Positions 28,301 to 42,800 of a stretch of 64,000 nt of DNA are shown piece after piece. The notes beneath the pieces were generated by a model. It had not been told where the DNA came from and ran no database searches. It saw only the letters and a list, made by a program, of their open reading frames with translations. The stretch's first letter is position 1. Every line of letters starts with the position of its first letter. The stretch covers positions 96,710,707 to 96,774,706 of the forward strand of contig CP136067.1 in NCBI GenBank assembly GCA_032622095.1, given 5' to 3'. Made by a program: the position numbers and the translations under genes. The DNA comes from Siphonodentalium dalli. Lineage: Eukaryota; Mollusca; Scaphopoda; Gadilida; Siphonodentaliidae.

Positions 28301-31300
28301 ATTCATGTAGACTGTCAAAAAAAATCAATATTTCTATAGAAGAGCTGGGCTGTCACCTGTCTGATAATATATGGCTGAGATATCTGCTCAAGACGGATGT
28401 ACGGATGTAATCCAGCATATCTACCCTCTACATTTTTCATGGGGCAATAAAAATTGATATCATAAACTTGTTGAAAAGAAGGAATTAGTCATTGTCACAA
28501 TGAATTACCCAAGATCTCATCACAAAAAATGATTAACCAAGTTCTCAAAATCTCATCAAAAACTGATTACCCAAGATATTAAAATCTCATTATAAAATGA
28601 TTACATATTGTTTCATTGACAACATGAATGTATTATTTAACACAAACTTGGCTTTGGTCGGTCAAAATGTTTTAATTCACTGGATTATTGCTCAATGAAT
28701 AGGATTTTGGCATTTATCAGACCTTCTGAGCAAAATTAACGTGTTGAATGCATTCTTATTTTTCAATTGTCAATTTCAATTTGAACCTGTAAGAAGACAT
28801 CTGATGAATAAAGATGTTGAGATTGAAGGTAAATTTATCTCTATTTTGGAGATACTGGTAAATTTTTTGCAGTAAGCTGAATCTTGAGGCAGAGAGCAAT
28901 GCGACTGACCAAATAAGCATCAACAAGTGGTATACATCATTCACCGAAATTAAACTATGTGTAAAGGAAGGAATTTTGAAGTTGTCCTTTTATTAATGTA
29001 GTTCTCATCTGCGTGACTAACAAACTTGAATGAATTCGCTGCTGGGTTATTTAACCCTTTCATGACGGGATCAGTGCTGTGCAACATTAAAGATCATGTG
29101 CCATTGCATTCTCTTATATGCAAGTCTCCCATAGGGAGCCTCACATATATAAGAGAATGCATTGGCTTACAATGTCAAGGTAAATATTGTTAGGCCAATG
29201 TATTCTCTTACATATGCGAGGAGACAATGCATTGGCACAGGGTTTTCGCAAACTTTCAGGAAGCTCCAGTCTTGGACGGGTTAAGGAAGTTTTCTCACCT
29301 GCGGGACTAACATGTTTGAATGAAGTCGCTGCCGGGATGTTCAAGGCTTGTTTCAGTTCTTTAACCAGTTGCCAGCCATTCAGAGCATCACATAAGTTAA
29401 TGAATCCAGGTGATCCATTCAGAACTGTAATAAAATTGAGACATGAACATCACAATTGAGACATGAGCATCACATAAGTTAATGAATCCAGGTGATCCAT
29501 TCAGAACTGTAATAAAATTGAGACATGAGCATCACAATTGAGACATGAGCATCACATAAGTTAATGAATCCGGGTGATCCATTCAGAACTGTAATAAAAT
29601 TGAGACATGAGCATCACCCAAGTTGAAGGGATCCGGATGTCATTTGCAGAATGAGGTTTCCAGAGAGTGAATTTAGTGACACTATCTTGCACGGCAGCTA
29701 GAATCACGAAATTCACCCTCTGGGAACTTCATTCTACTGAGTCCTCAACTGCTATGTGAGACCTAGGATCAGATTGAAGTTACCCAGTTGAAGTTGGTGA
29801 TGTTCACCCATTAGTCACCTCGATTATGCATTATATTTATCTTCTGCAAATTAGGGGATATAGAAACTGAACAGAAGGGAAAACTTAACTAAAAACCATG
29901 TTAATTTGAGACTATAGATACTTCCCAGAAGATGAGGCCCAAGCAGAATGAGGTCCCCAGAAGGTGAATTTAGTGATGCTAGCCAGATGTGTGGGGTAGC
30001 GTCACCAAATTCACCCTCTGGGAACTTCATTCTACTGAGTCCTCAACTGCTATGTGAGACCTAGGATCAGATTGAAGTTACCCAGTTGAAGTTGGTGATG
30101 TTCACCCATTAGTCACCTCGATTATGCATTATATTTATCTTCTGCAAATTAGGGGATATAGAAACTGAACAGAAGGGAAAACTTAACTAAAAACCATGTT
30201 AATTTGAGACTATAGATACTTCCCAGAAGATGAGGCCCAAGCAGAATGAGGTCCCCAGAAGGTGAATTTAGTGATGCTAGCCAGATGTGTGGGGTAGCGT
30301 CACCAAATTCACCCTCTGGGATATCATTCTGCAAATGACGGACACTATCTCAAGGTTGAGAATGAGACAAGTCAATAAAACAATAGAGGGGAACACGGAA
30401 ACAAATGACACAACTAAAGATCGTGTATCCTTCCCTGAGATACTGTATTCTGGAAAGACATAAAAATATGACATGAACTGATGAGGTGGAAGGAAGCGTG
30501 ATACAAAATTGGGCTGGTTTTAGGGCTGTAACGATTCAATTCAATGTATCATGATACTGGAAATCAAAATAATTTCTGAAGATGGTCATTTGTAAAAGAG
30601 AAAAACCTACAATTTTCTCTCAAGTTTTCATATTTATATCTATTTGACTCATAATTTTCTCTCAACTTTACATGTCTATTATGTGTATTTGACTCATCTA
30701 GCAAACTATTGAATTCCACTTTAGTTTAATATGAACTGTATCTCCAGTTATAAACATGTTAGTTCTGATCATTCAGGTGGTATTCATTTGGGAACACTAA
30801 TGTAGTGTATCATGATACGTATCGTATATATGATACATATCGTATATATCGTGATTCGTACTCTATCGTTTAGTGTTACAGCTCTTGCTGGCTTCTAGTG
30901 GGGAGGTCGGTTGAGTTTTGTACTTTTCAGTGGTAGCAGAGGACGAGCGAAGTAGAGTTGGGCTAGTTTTTTATGCTGACGTTGTTTGAGATTCATGCCC
31001 TTGAATGATAGCTGAGGGATGGTGGTATTAGTTGGGCTGGTTTTTTTTGTGCAGATGTCATTTGACATTCATACCTTTTAGTGGTAGCTGAGGGAGAGTG
31101 GTGTTGAGTTGGGCTAGTTTCTGGTGGGGAGGTCATTTGAGATTCAGCTGAGGGAGAGTGGTGTAGAGTTGGGCTGGTTTCTGATGTGGATTCATGCCAT
31201 ATCGTAGAGTGAGCTGAGATGTCCCTTCACTGTATTGTCGACGGAAATAATCTGAGATGGCAGCATCATATTCAGCAGTGTGATTGAAAGCCTGGAATAA

Positions 31301-33798
31301 TAAAGTTTATTATATGCTTGCATATAAAATAGCAGAAAATTACTGAAATGTAAATTGTTGTATGTATCTCTTAGAAGCTACAGTGAAATCATGTTTTGTT
31401 ATTTCATTGTAGCTGACGTCATCACTTGATAGCGGTTTGCTACCTATCAGATGATCAGTGTCAGAAATTTGGTCAATCAGGTGTTGCTTTCCGTCATCAT
31501 TAGCAACTATAAGCATTAATAAGGCGCTAATAATAAAAAGAACACCTACATGTTTTGTTTGAATACCTGAAACATCTCATTCGTGTCTGAAAGAAATATA
31601 GAATTTTCTTGTGAAAATTCTATATTTCTTTCCAGTCACTCATGAGATATCTCGGTATTCAAACAAACAATGTAGGTGTTCTCTATTTATTAAATGCTTA
31701 TTCATGAAAAGACCCACAGTTTTGTCTGAGGCCGTGCCAACTTTTTTACTGAAACAGGTCTTTTCATACAGCAATCTCACCATAGTAGAAATCACAGTTA
31801 GGTAAATATAGATCCTGACTGTTGAGAGTTTCATTTGAAAATAATATTGGCGCTCATCCAAGACTTTGGTCAGTAGAAGTCACAATCAAAATTTAGTAAA
31901 AACAATCATATTTGTTAAAGTTATCATGCTGACATACCGACACAGACGGATGCCATTATAAACAGAAGTGAGAGAATGCCCGCCAATGTTCAACCCGTGA
32001 GTAAAGTTTTTAACAAAACTTGACGGTAATTAAAATATAACACTCTATAAGTATCGATGAACAGACCTTAACAGCAAGCTTCTTCCTCGTATCTTCAGTC
32101 GTGTCATTGTTAGAATGCATCATTTCATCTATAACACTGTAAAGTGATATATAGTTAACCCTTTCATGATGGGAGCTGCACTGGTGCTGCATTAAAGATC
32201 CTGTCCCAGTGCATTTTCTTAAAAATGTGAGTCACCCATAGGAGCCTCGCATATATAAGAGAATGCACTGGCTTACAAGGTCAAGACAAGTATATCTTAT
32301 ATATATGCGAGGCTCCCAATCAGAGACTCGCACATATAATACATTGGCACATGATTTTCGCAAAATTTCATGAAGCTCCAGCCATGGAAGGGTTAATATG
32401 GAGATCTTGTGTATTCAGTTGAGACGTTGAAATCATCATTTCATCTATAACACTGTAAAGTAAATAGAAGCAATATATAGTTAATATGGAGATCTTGTGT
32501 ACATTCAGTTGCGACATTTGAATTCATCAACAAGAGGTGGCATCAGAGATGCTGTGTCTCGTTTTCGGTGGCTTACCGCCGGTGGCTACCGCCAATTGGT
32601 GTGCATCAGTATCGGTAGACTAATTAATAGGTAAAATCGAAAAATGACTAATTAAGGGCCATAACTCCATTAAATTTTATCGGGCCAGGCTGGTTTTCGA
32701 ACTCGTCCGAAATATTCTTGGCAAGTATGTCTATTCCAAATTTTAAACAAATCGGAGGACGTTTGTTGAAGTTATCGGGCTAACGAGCTAAAAATTCACG
32801 AAAAATGACAAATTAAGGGCCATAACTCTATCAAATTTTATTGGGCCAGGCTGGTTTTCGAACTCGTCCAGGATATTATTGGAAGACACTTATATACCAA
32901 ATTTCAATCAAATCGGATAACGTTTGTTGAAGTTATCATGCTAACAAGCTGAAAATTCGTAAAAAACATGACTAATTAAGGGCCATAACTCTATCAATTT
33001 TTTTCGGACGAGGCCGGTTTTCGAACTCATCCGAGATATTCTTGGAAGACACCTATATACCAAATTTCAATCAAATCGGATAACGTTTGTTGAAGTTATC
33101 GCACTAACGAGCTGAAAATTCGTGAAAAATGACTAATTAAGGGCCATAACTCTATCAAATTTTATCGGACCAGGCCGGTTTTCGAACTCATCTGAGATAT
33201 TCTTGGGAGACACCTATATACCAAATTTCAATCAAATCGGATAACGTTTGTTGAAGTTATCGTGCTAACGAGCTGAAAATTCAAAGGGCCATAACTCTGT
33301 AATAAATCTGCGGACGAACCCGATTTTTTGTCTGCAGCTTACGTGCATGGATATGTACTCAGACACCAATAAACGGTTGAGTTATAAGCAAAACACGCCG
33401 CCCGCCCACCGTCCCCCATCAAACTATAAGTCGAGTTTTGGAAAAAAAAACTCGACGAATAAAACTGTAAAGTACACACAAGCAATATTTGATGCGGTAA
33501 TCAATCAATAATAATTCCTTACATACATCGAGTTCGCAGATGGTCATACTGTCTTTTGATTGGACGAAGTGTGATCACATGCAGGAGTACTTTTGACCAT
33601 TGCTCTGCAAGCGAACTATAACCCGGGCTATAAGTCTTTGAACTATTACACGCCTGATGATGTCAAGAATGGCGCAAGGCCAGAATTGTGGCAAGTGAAG
33701 TATTACCCAGGCTATAGTCTTCAAACTATTTATCTGCATGCTGGCACGCAGCGCAGCAAGAATTGTGTTGTATATAATATAACACCTGCAACCTGCCT

Positions 33799-33831
<33 letters not shown>

Positions 33832-36800
33832 GAGCTAGAGCTATTTTCCCCTCATTGGCATCTTCTGAACAGCAAGCAGGACTATTGATTGAGGCCGCAG
33901 TCCTTCTAGCTGTTCAAAAAACACCACCCCGAAAAAATAGTTCGCTATTCCACCAAAAGGCAGCCAATATGTGTATAATATTACATTTGTGCATTCCACA
34001 TAGTTCCAATGCACTATACATCAGCCTTTGAAATTAGCATTTTTCTCTTCTCAGCATTGCCTAAGAATTGCATGAAATTCTTTATTAGCTTCTACGAGTT
34101 TTTTCATGACATTGCCTTTGTCGTAGCTAATTTCGTGGGACGTTAATATCATTATTACCCCGCTTAGGAGGAAGCAATCTGAGCAGCTAATGATTGGATC
34201 AGGATTAGCATATTGACAATACACATTGACTCCCAACCAGGTACTTGCTTAGGCCATGGTTATTCAAGTTTATGTTTAGCATCATCCACAATTAATTGAG
34301 AATTGCAGTGATTTCATCATTAATCATTCTCGATAGGTTTCAGTAGTTACTTATATAGTACAATATAATTATAAATAACATAAATATTGATGCCAATGTT
34401 GTTTACATTCATTTCATGTAAATGAATTGTCAATCGTGTGTTCAGGGAATAAGAGTAAATTTCACTGGGGACACTCTTTGGGCAATGATACTGAGCAAAT
34501 AATAAATCAAATGCATTATTATTTTCTGCCACAAAATGAAATGTGGTGATTGATGCTAAACATAAAATGAATTAACTATGGCCTTAACATGCGAGTCCCC
34601 ACCCCCCCCCCCCCCCCCATGACAACTGCGGTACAAGATCACTTGCCAAAAATACAATTGCAGCAGTTGGCATTTAATGGTAAATAGAGGGATTCAAGCA
34701 CTCAATGTTTTCACACAGTGACATTACGAGTTAAGCACGCTAGCCACTAGACCACCAATTTTAACCGAGTTTGCCGAGATAGTTGGTGAGTTATCAATTT
34801 GGACGGACGGACGCACACATGTAATCCAGTACATATCTACAAACCTGTCATAGTCAGAGGGATCACAGAGCACGTTACTCTGGAGTGGTTTTTGGCAGCC
34901 GCACGTAGTAGTGTTACTCCTCCTAGAAAACATAAATTAAATACAACCATCTAAACAGGCCTGCATATTTATGATGTCGTATGATACTAACCTACTTTTC
35001 TTTCGGCTAGTTTGTGCTTAGGTATTAACCCATAGGTTTCCAGCAGAATAACACAACTGTTATAACACTACCACTTGAATTGTCAACTACTAATGAGCAA
35101 CTCATTGAACAATAATTTTGAATATAGCATTTTTGGGACTTGATTCATCGACTTGATTCAGCAATAAGTAAGGTGAGAATCAGTGATCGCGAAGCCTGCA
35201 GAAAACTGGAGCAAATTGTTTTTCGTTAGTGGCATTTTCATTTTGGGTAACCTCAAGGTGAACTAAACTGTTGTTCGCCTCAAATTTGTCTGTACAAATG
35301 CAAATTGAATTATAGTACAGGCAGTGTTTAAAGACATATTATGGACTTGTTCGGGGCGGTGAAATTGATAAGTTAGTATTCCTACTAACATTGCCGAAAA
35401 TCTCCAAGATTTTTATCTATCGACAATACCACTCCATAGAAAACATTGTCTGAATTAATTGTCAATATTTACTTCTCGATAACTAACTTTGAGCAAGATT
35501 GTTCTAATCACTAAATGATTAGGAAAGTTCCTAGCAGTGAGCAGGAAATCTTGTTCCTGCTTTGAGAAAAGGTCCCGGGGCCCTTTCCATCAGGAATTTG
35601 GGCCAAAGAGGCTTAGAATTGGGAATATACAGGGAATATAGGAACACGCATCATCATTCGGAAACTCATGTAATCAAACAGTGTAATGTATTTTTTAGAT
35701 TAACAATCTAAGAAATAAAGTCGTTGCGCTCCATTTGCATAAATCGGAATTAATAATTCTTATTTTATGAAAATGGTGCCATTAACCCTTTCAGTGTCAA
35801 TTCCGATTTTTGTATCAACCCATATTTCCTTGATCATTTTTCAAATTTATTGATTATAATCAATAAAATTGAAAAATGATCAAGGAAATATGGGTTGATA
35901 AAAAAATCGGACTTGGCACTGAAAGGGTTAAAATCCCATCAAATGAATTGAAAGTCCTATCTTTTGATCAGAAAAACGGAAGAATTTCTGTGAATTGGGA
36001 CATCGATTTATAATGACTCACCAATATCTATCTGCTCGACAGCCTTATCGACGGTGACATCACCATCTGAGATGGTCTTCACAAATGGATACAGGTTACA
36101 CACAACAACCCTGTAGGGAGATTAAGAAAACCAAATCACAAACTTATAAATAGCCCATATACCCCTGTTTAATGTCCCAAAAACTTATTTTGACCAGATA
36201 ATTGTAACCAATTTTTTTTTTGTTAAGCAGAAAACACCCTACTTACATTTACCTGTCAAATATTTTTATACACCATTTCTAATTATGATGGCAAACAGCT
36301 GTAAAAATAGTGAAACAAACATGTGTTACACAAACGCGTGTTAAAATTTTACATTATTGTTACTTCAACCATGAGCAGCCATGAGTGATACTTTTGGGTT
36401 ACATATATGATTGGGGTATACTAGTCCAATACTAAATGACTAGGGACTGTCAACTAGTTGACTAGTCAGGCTCTCTCAGGAGGTAACAAACCTGAAGAGC
36501 TGATAGTTCTGTTTGTTAAGATCCTCCAGATCACTGGGAATAAGTCTTGATAAGATACCTGGGGAAGATAAAAAATGAAAGTGTCAATAACACTGTAGCT
36601 CAACTTGGAGAGGCGTTAATAATTTTATGATGAGCAGTCAATAGAATGATAAAGGAAAGTCAAAAAGTTTCAGTAAATGGATTGTATTGTGGAAATGAAA
36701 TTAATTTCATTTTAAACATTTCTCAACTAAATGTGGGCTGCAGGGGTGTGCCGATGGATTCAAATGTGAAATCCAAGATGGCTCCAGGCGCCAAGTTATT

Positions 36801-39800
36801 TAACAAATGAGGGATGTGGCACGTAGGGTGTGCCAAAGGATTTAAAGAGTAAAATCCAAGATGGCCACTGGCGATCATGTTTTTAACCATATTCATAAAA
36901 TATCGTTGGCTCACATTTCGAGATCACCCTGAAGATCCTTATGAAGTTTGGTGATGATCGGATGACGGACGTGGCCTGTAGGTTGTGCGGAAGGATTTAA
37001 TCATGCAAAGAGTAAAATCCAAGATGGCCACTCGCGACCATGTTTTTTAACCATATTCATAAAATATCGTTGGCTCCAATCTAGAGGTCACCCTGAAGAT
37101 CCTTATGAAATTTGGTGACCATCGGATGAGGGATGTGGCCTGTAGGTTGTGCCGAAAGGATTTAGTCATGCAAAGAGTAAAATCCAAGATGGCTGCTTGC
37201 GGCCATGTTTTTTAACGAATTTCGGATATAATCGATGGCTCCCATCTAGAGGTCACCCCGAAGATCCGTATGAAGTTTGGTGGTGATTAGATGAGGAATG
37301 TGGTCTGTAGGGTGTGCCAAAGGATTTAGTATTGCAAAGAGTAAAATCCAAGATGGCTGCTTGCGGCCATGTTTTTTAACGAATTTCGGAAATAATCGAT
37401 GGCTCCCATCTAGAGGTCACCCCGAAGATCCGTATGAAGTTTGGTGGTGATTAGATGAGGAATGTGGTCTGTAGGGTGTGCCAAAGGATTTAGTATTGCA
37501 AAGAGTAAAATTCAAGATGGCTGCCGGCAGCCATGTTTTTCATAAAAAATTGCTAAATTTGATAGCTCCCATCTAAATGTGATCCTAAACATGACTAAAT
37601 TTTTAAAACATTTTATTTCTACAATAAATGTGGGCTGCAGGGTGTCTTACAAATGCAGAATGAGGTCCCCAGAGGGTGAATTTAGTGACACTACCCCGCT
37701 AGCATCACTAAATTAACCCTCTGGGGAAATCATTCTGATTAGGCCTCATCTTCTGGGAAGTATCTATTGTCTCAAAATAACATTGTTTTTGGTTACTTTT
37801 AAAATTTGTATTCAGTTTCTATATGCACTAATTTGCAGAAGATAAAATGCATAGCCAAGGTGACTAATGGGTGAACATCACCAACTTCAACTGGGGAACT
37901 TCAATCTGATCCTTGGTTGAGGCATAAGCAGAATGAGGTCCCAAATCTAGGTGCTTATTTCAAATAGAGTATGAGTGACCTTGCTCAAGGCTCATAACTC
38001 AGCAATTAGAAGTGAACAGTGTATAACTCCAGGACCCAAGCTAGGAGGCGACTGGGGTGATATTCTCGCCTTCGAGCCGGCAACTTCGCCCTCTGATGTC
38101 CGCAAGGCGAAAATGAAGTCGTCTTCCAAATTTGACAAAACTTGGCTGGGATTCACCGGTGGAAATTTGACTTGTTTTGCAAAAAAAATATATTAATATA
38201 TATCTGTTATAATGTTGTTGTTCTATCTTGTCTATCTCTCCAACCCCGCTCTATTTGAAGTCATAAGAACGTCAAGTAACAGTTATTATAATTATGAATA
38301 ATGAAATGAAATGATTATGTAAAATAACCGGGAGACCAATTATATATAGCATACAATGGGTTTACAACAGCCCCATTGTTCATTAAAGGAATACGGTCCT
38401 GAAAAAACAATATTATTTTCTTTCAATATACCGATAATATATATATAAAATGTTCATTGGGCGCATATAATCTAATATTCGGCCCCCAATCGTTATTTTT
38501 ATAACGATTAAAAAAAATTCCGAAGTTAGCCGAAGATTTTGTTGTAGACGAAGTCACGTGATCATCAGCCCGATCACGTAATTGTCACATGTAAACAGAA
38601 GCTTAGCACGTGATCGATCACGTGGTAACTCATTGACAACGCATAGATACGCGACGGCTGTATTTTAAGTTTGCATGTAGTCGATCGCGGCCCTTGAAGA
38701 TTGTCGCGTTATCACACTGCGAATGCAAAACTTCGCCGAAAACATCGCCTTTCTCGTAATTAAATGTCTTTATCGTGTTATTATTACTATTATTATATGT
38801 ATCGCGATGTGTTGTTACTATAAAGCCATGCCCGTATATTATTCAGTTTTGCGCGCATTTATCTATATTGTTTATATATATTTTTTCGTTACCGGAATAG
38901 TCCAAGTTATATTATATATGCATATCAAGATTGCATATATACGCGAAGACTTGCATAGTTATTAGGCAATTATCATCTCGTAAACATTCCAATTTCCAGA
39001 TGCCATTAGTCGTGTGTCAATAAAGAGCGTTTCGTTTTAATTTATCGTAACGCGGTAAAACAACACAAAATTGGTTTATTGCTGTCGATTTAATCAATTA
39101 TAATCAAGTCATTCATTACCAATATGATATGATAAGTTCATTTTTCCTTGGTTATGAATCATGTATATATTTGGGCAATATGTTGTTTATATATATTTCG
39201 GAATATTGCTTTCCCCACCCCAAAACAATCTAGCCGACTGTCACTGATGGAAATTCACTGCATCTATGCATGGTTATTGGCCTATAAAATTAGCACTCTA
39301 GCGATGCGGTCTATTGAATATCCAGGTCATAAATCGACCTCTATGTGTCAATTACGCATAATAATAGGGTTATAAAATATATAAATGTTTGCCGTGGTTC
39401 GTTTAAACATCCAATCATATATAACACTTTTTGAAGGAGGGATAATAATCCGGTTTAATATGGAATCACATATTCAAGTGCTCTTTATTCGCAATATATC
39501 GTAATAGTGAACGCTCTTTATTGCGTCAAGGTAAAGGGACTCGACTTGGAACAGTTGTTCTAGTGATTGTTTACTGATTACAACAATACAGGTCAATACA
39601 TGTACATGAACTTCCGATATGCATGCTTTATATATCCTTCCATCATTGTCATAGCAATTTCCGCTTTATTAAACTCTTTTTATTCGTACCATATTAGGAA
39701 AACTCTTAACATGGAACGCTCTTTATTGAGCCATGGCGAAGGAAATGGGGACTCGACTTAGAATAGTTGTCATCGTGAATTATTCATCAACATACTCCCC

Positions 39801-42800
39801 ACTTTAACTGCAATTGTATGTATTCGTAACCATGACTGACTCGTCAAATTAAACGCTCTTTATTTGGTATATGTAATCGGTTTCTGATTTTGCGCAACGG
39901 GTTTCCCACAGAAATCCCGCCAAATGTCACGTAAACGAACATCGTTTGGAAATGAATACAGCATATGCCTAACTGAGAGTCACTAGAATGAATGAATGAT
40001 TGTAAATACGGGACACTCGGGGCATATATACGGAAAATTAAAACAACATCGCGAACACGCACCCGAATAAAGTTCACATGCCGGCTCGTGTTTTTATAAG
40101 CTTTATACGAAAGTGTTATCTACCCCGCTCAATCGTCCCTCTATATTTTTTGTCAAAACAATACCGTAACTTTCCAAACAGCACTTAAGACAAATCACAA
40201 GTGAAGATAACTCACCGCGCGATGACAATTCACCATGTGTACACAATGCTATTGATATGCCCCGCAGTAATTCCATTACACTCACGCGCTGATGTCGATT
40301 CCGGATTTTCCATCGCCATATACTCTCAGGTGCCAAATAAAAGTGCTGGCCAAATACAAGTGCTGGGTGACATTTTTACCAAAAAAAGAATAATAGTGCT
40401 GGTGCACAATAAATGTGCTGGGTTACGGATTTTACTTTTCATGGTAGTATGCTTAAAACTCGAGCCATGAAGGCTTATGCATACATTTATATAGTACAGG
40501 GAATCATACCTGTGCGGAGGATGTGACATTTAGGTATTATGCATCATGTATCTTCACTATTTTGTTTACCCCATTCATACATTATGTCAGACCATGCGTG
40601 AAATTACATATTACTCATATGATATAAAGTTGGAATAGATTGTCTTAAATGTTGATTGTTGTATTCTACAGTACACACTGCACATGACTTTTTTTTCTCT
40701 TGTAGGTTGTGGGTCTTCGGGTATAGATGGTTCATTATTCCGATGGATCATTATTCTGAGGGTTCATTATTCCGCTTTTCCATGAGGGTTCATAATTCCG
40801 ACTATTTCAATATTCCGATACCTTCTATACAGCTTAGAATACTAGATAATTTGGGATCGGAATAATGAATCAAACAAAACAGAAAAAACCTAAATTACAC
40901 ACCATTTCACCACTTTGTATACTATATAGGGATTAGCCATACGGAATACAAGAAGGGGTGGGAAAACTTAAGGCTGTTTATTAAATATGATTTTCAGTTG
41001 TGTTGCACAAAACAACCCCTTTTCAACATCACAAATAAATGCTGAACAAACTATGTACAATGCTATGTGTTTGCTCCTAAGTTATGTATATCAACAATCT
41101 ATTGTATTTATATATGTGTTATTATCATTGCCAATACAAACAATCAATCAATCAAAGAGTGATAGTTAACATGAGTAACTCACTCACTGTATAATTCAAT
41201 TGATTAATATATTTAGGTTGAAACTTGTGTACTAGTGGATTGAAGTTCTTGTCCAAAATCATACTCAGTTTACAATTTTACATTAAGACTAATTTGATTT
41301 TTTTTCGAAGAATTTATGATCAATTTTACATTTCTCTCACCAAATAATGCATTAAAACAGAAAAAGTATGAAACTGTGTTGTTTAAATATCTTAATATTA
41401 AAGGAATATACTTCAATGCTTCTCATGAAATTAATTGTATGCAGAAAACACTCAGTCAAACTGGTAACTTTTAGCGCTTTTTCTGGGTTTCGCGTTGCCT
41501 ATTTTCAAGGCACATCGTTTTTCATTATAAATTGTGATTATGGAACTGATTTTGGAGTTAACAAAAACATTTTAATTGTAGAATAAGTCCTGTGATCCAT
41601 GGGCCATCTTTTCTATCGTTTCGGGTCCCGTGAACTCGGCCCAGTTCACGTTTTGCGATTTATTACAAACCGAAAGTAGACGAAGTAAAAGATTGGGCGA
41701 ACCGTGACTCTCAAAATAGGTTTTATATCGAAGTGATGTCGCATCTCAGTCTACTAAAACAACTGTATTTAGTGGTTTGTGACTTCTAGTATTAACATTA
41801 GCAAACTCGTGATTCGTTCCATTCTTATATTCGTTTGTTTATCACCCAAAAAAAGAATAAATGCCACAGTATGTGATGGATTTACCCCCAAAAAATAATA
41901 AACGTGATGGGTCACAATAAGTGTGATTGTGTGTATTTTTGCTCCAAATTAATAAATGTGCCGGCACGTTTATTTGGCACCTGAGAGCAGGTAGACATAA
42001 TTAACTCCGACTCCGATTCCCTGTTTTTAATTAGTTTACCTCGCTTGACGTCATGCAAGGTTTTGCGACGGAGATAGCCGACAACCGGTGGTGGTATTAT
42101 TTATTTCTTTCTCGGCTTATTTATTACGCGATTTTTATGGGACTTGGATCATTGTGATCACAATAGGGGTGGCTTTCCGATAGAGTTTTGTTGTTTCATG
42201 AGGATAGTAATCCTTTAATCAACAACCACTATTCAACGTAATGACAGGTCGCTATTCACCAGCATATTCATTGATTTCAGTTCAGCCACTGGCTTCAATG
42301 ACATATCTATAACCCGATATCAAAGATTTTACCGCTGTCGGCAAAAAACACTTGTCACAATCAGTGTCAATGTACTTTAGTCTAGCAGTAAAATTATGCT
42401 TGTAAATTAATTCTTGTAATATGGTATTTTATTAACTGGATTGGGAATAAATACACTGTAACAACTATTACTATTTTAATTGTTTTTATTTGCAATTAAA
42501 CATTTTGTTGGGGTAGACCTTGTTTTCTATGAAGCGACTACCAAAACTCACCTGTGTTCGTAGTTGTAGCCCAGAATTCAGCCCCACATTGACTTACCGG
42601 TGCCATTGTATAAGGCATTTCGGGGGGAAATACTGGGTCAACAAGTACCGACTTAATAACAGAAATATCCAGTAAATTGATATTTTAAAATTAATAAGTG
42701 TTTCTTATATTATCATTCCCCACTTCTCCCTATTTTGGGCTGAAGTCCAGTGTGAAGTCTCCATAAAATCTCCAGAGGGAGAAGTCACTTTACCCTGTTT

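Noticed and set aside
33799-33830. Long G tract as a quadruplex regulatory element
   Set aside because: A pure homopolymer in a deep intron, probably a slippage product with uncertain length in the assembly.
34690-34770. Functional tRNA gene on the minus strand
   Set aside because: The B box is eroded and the arms do not pair as a cloverleaf. A SINE head fits better.
37975-38196. 73-codon frame with [17 protein letters not shown]
   Set aside because: Looks somewhat protein-like but has no family match I can name, no splice context and no second copy. Left as unassigned.
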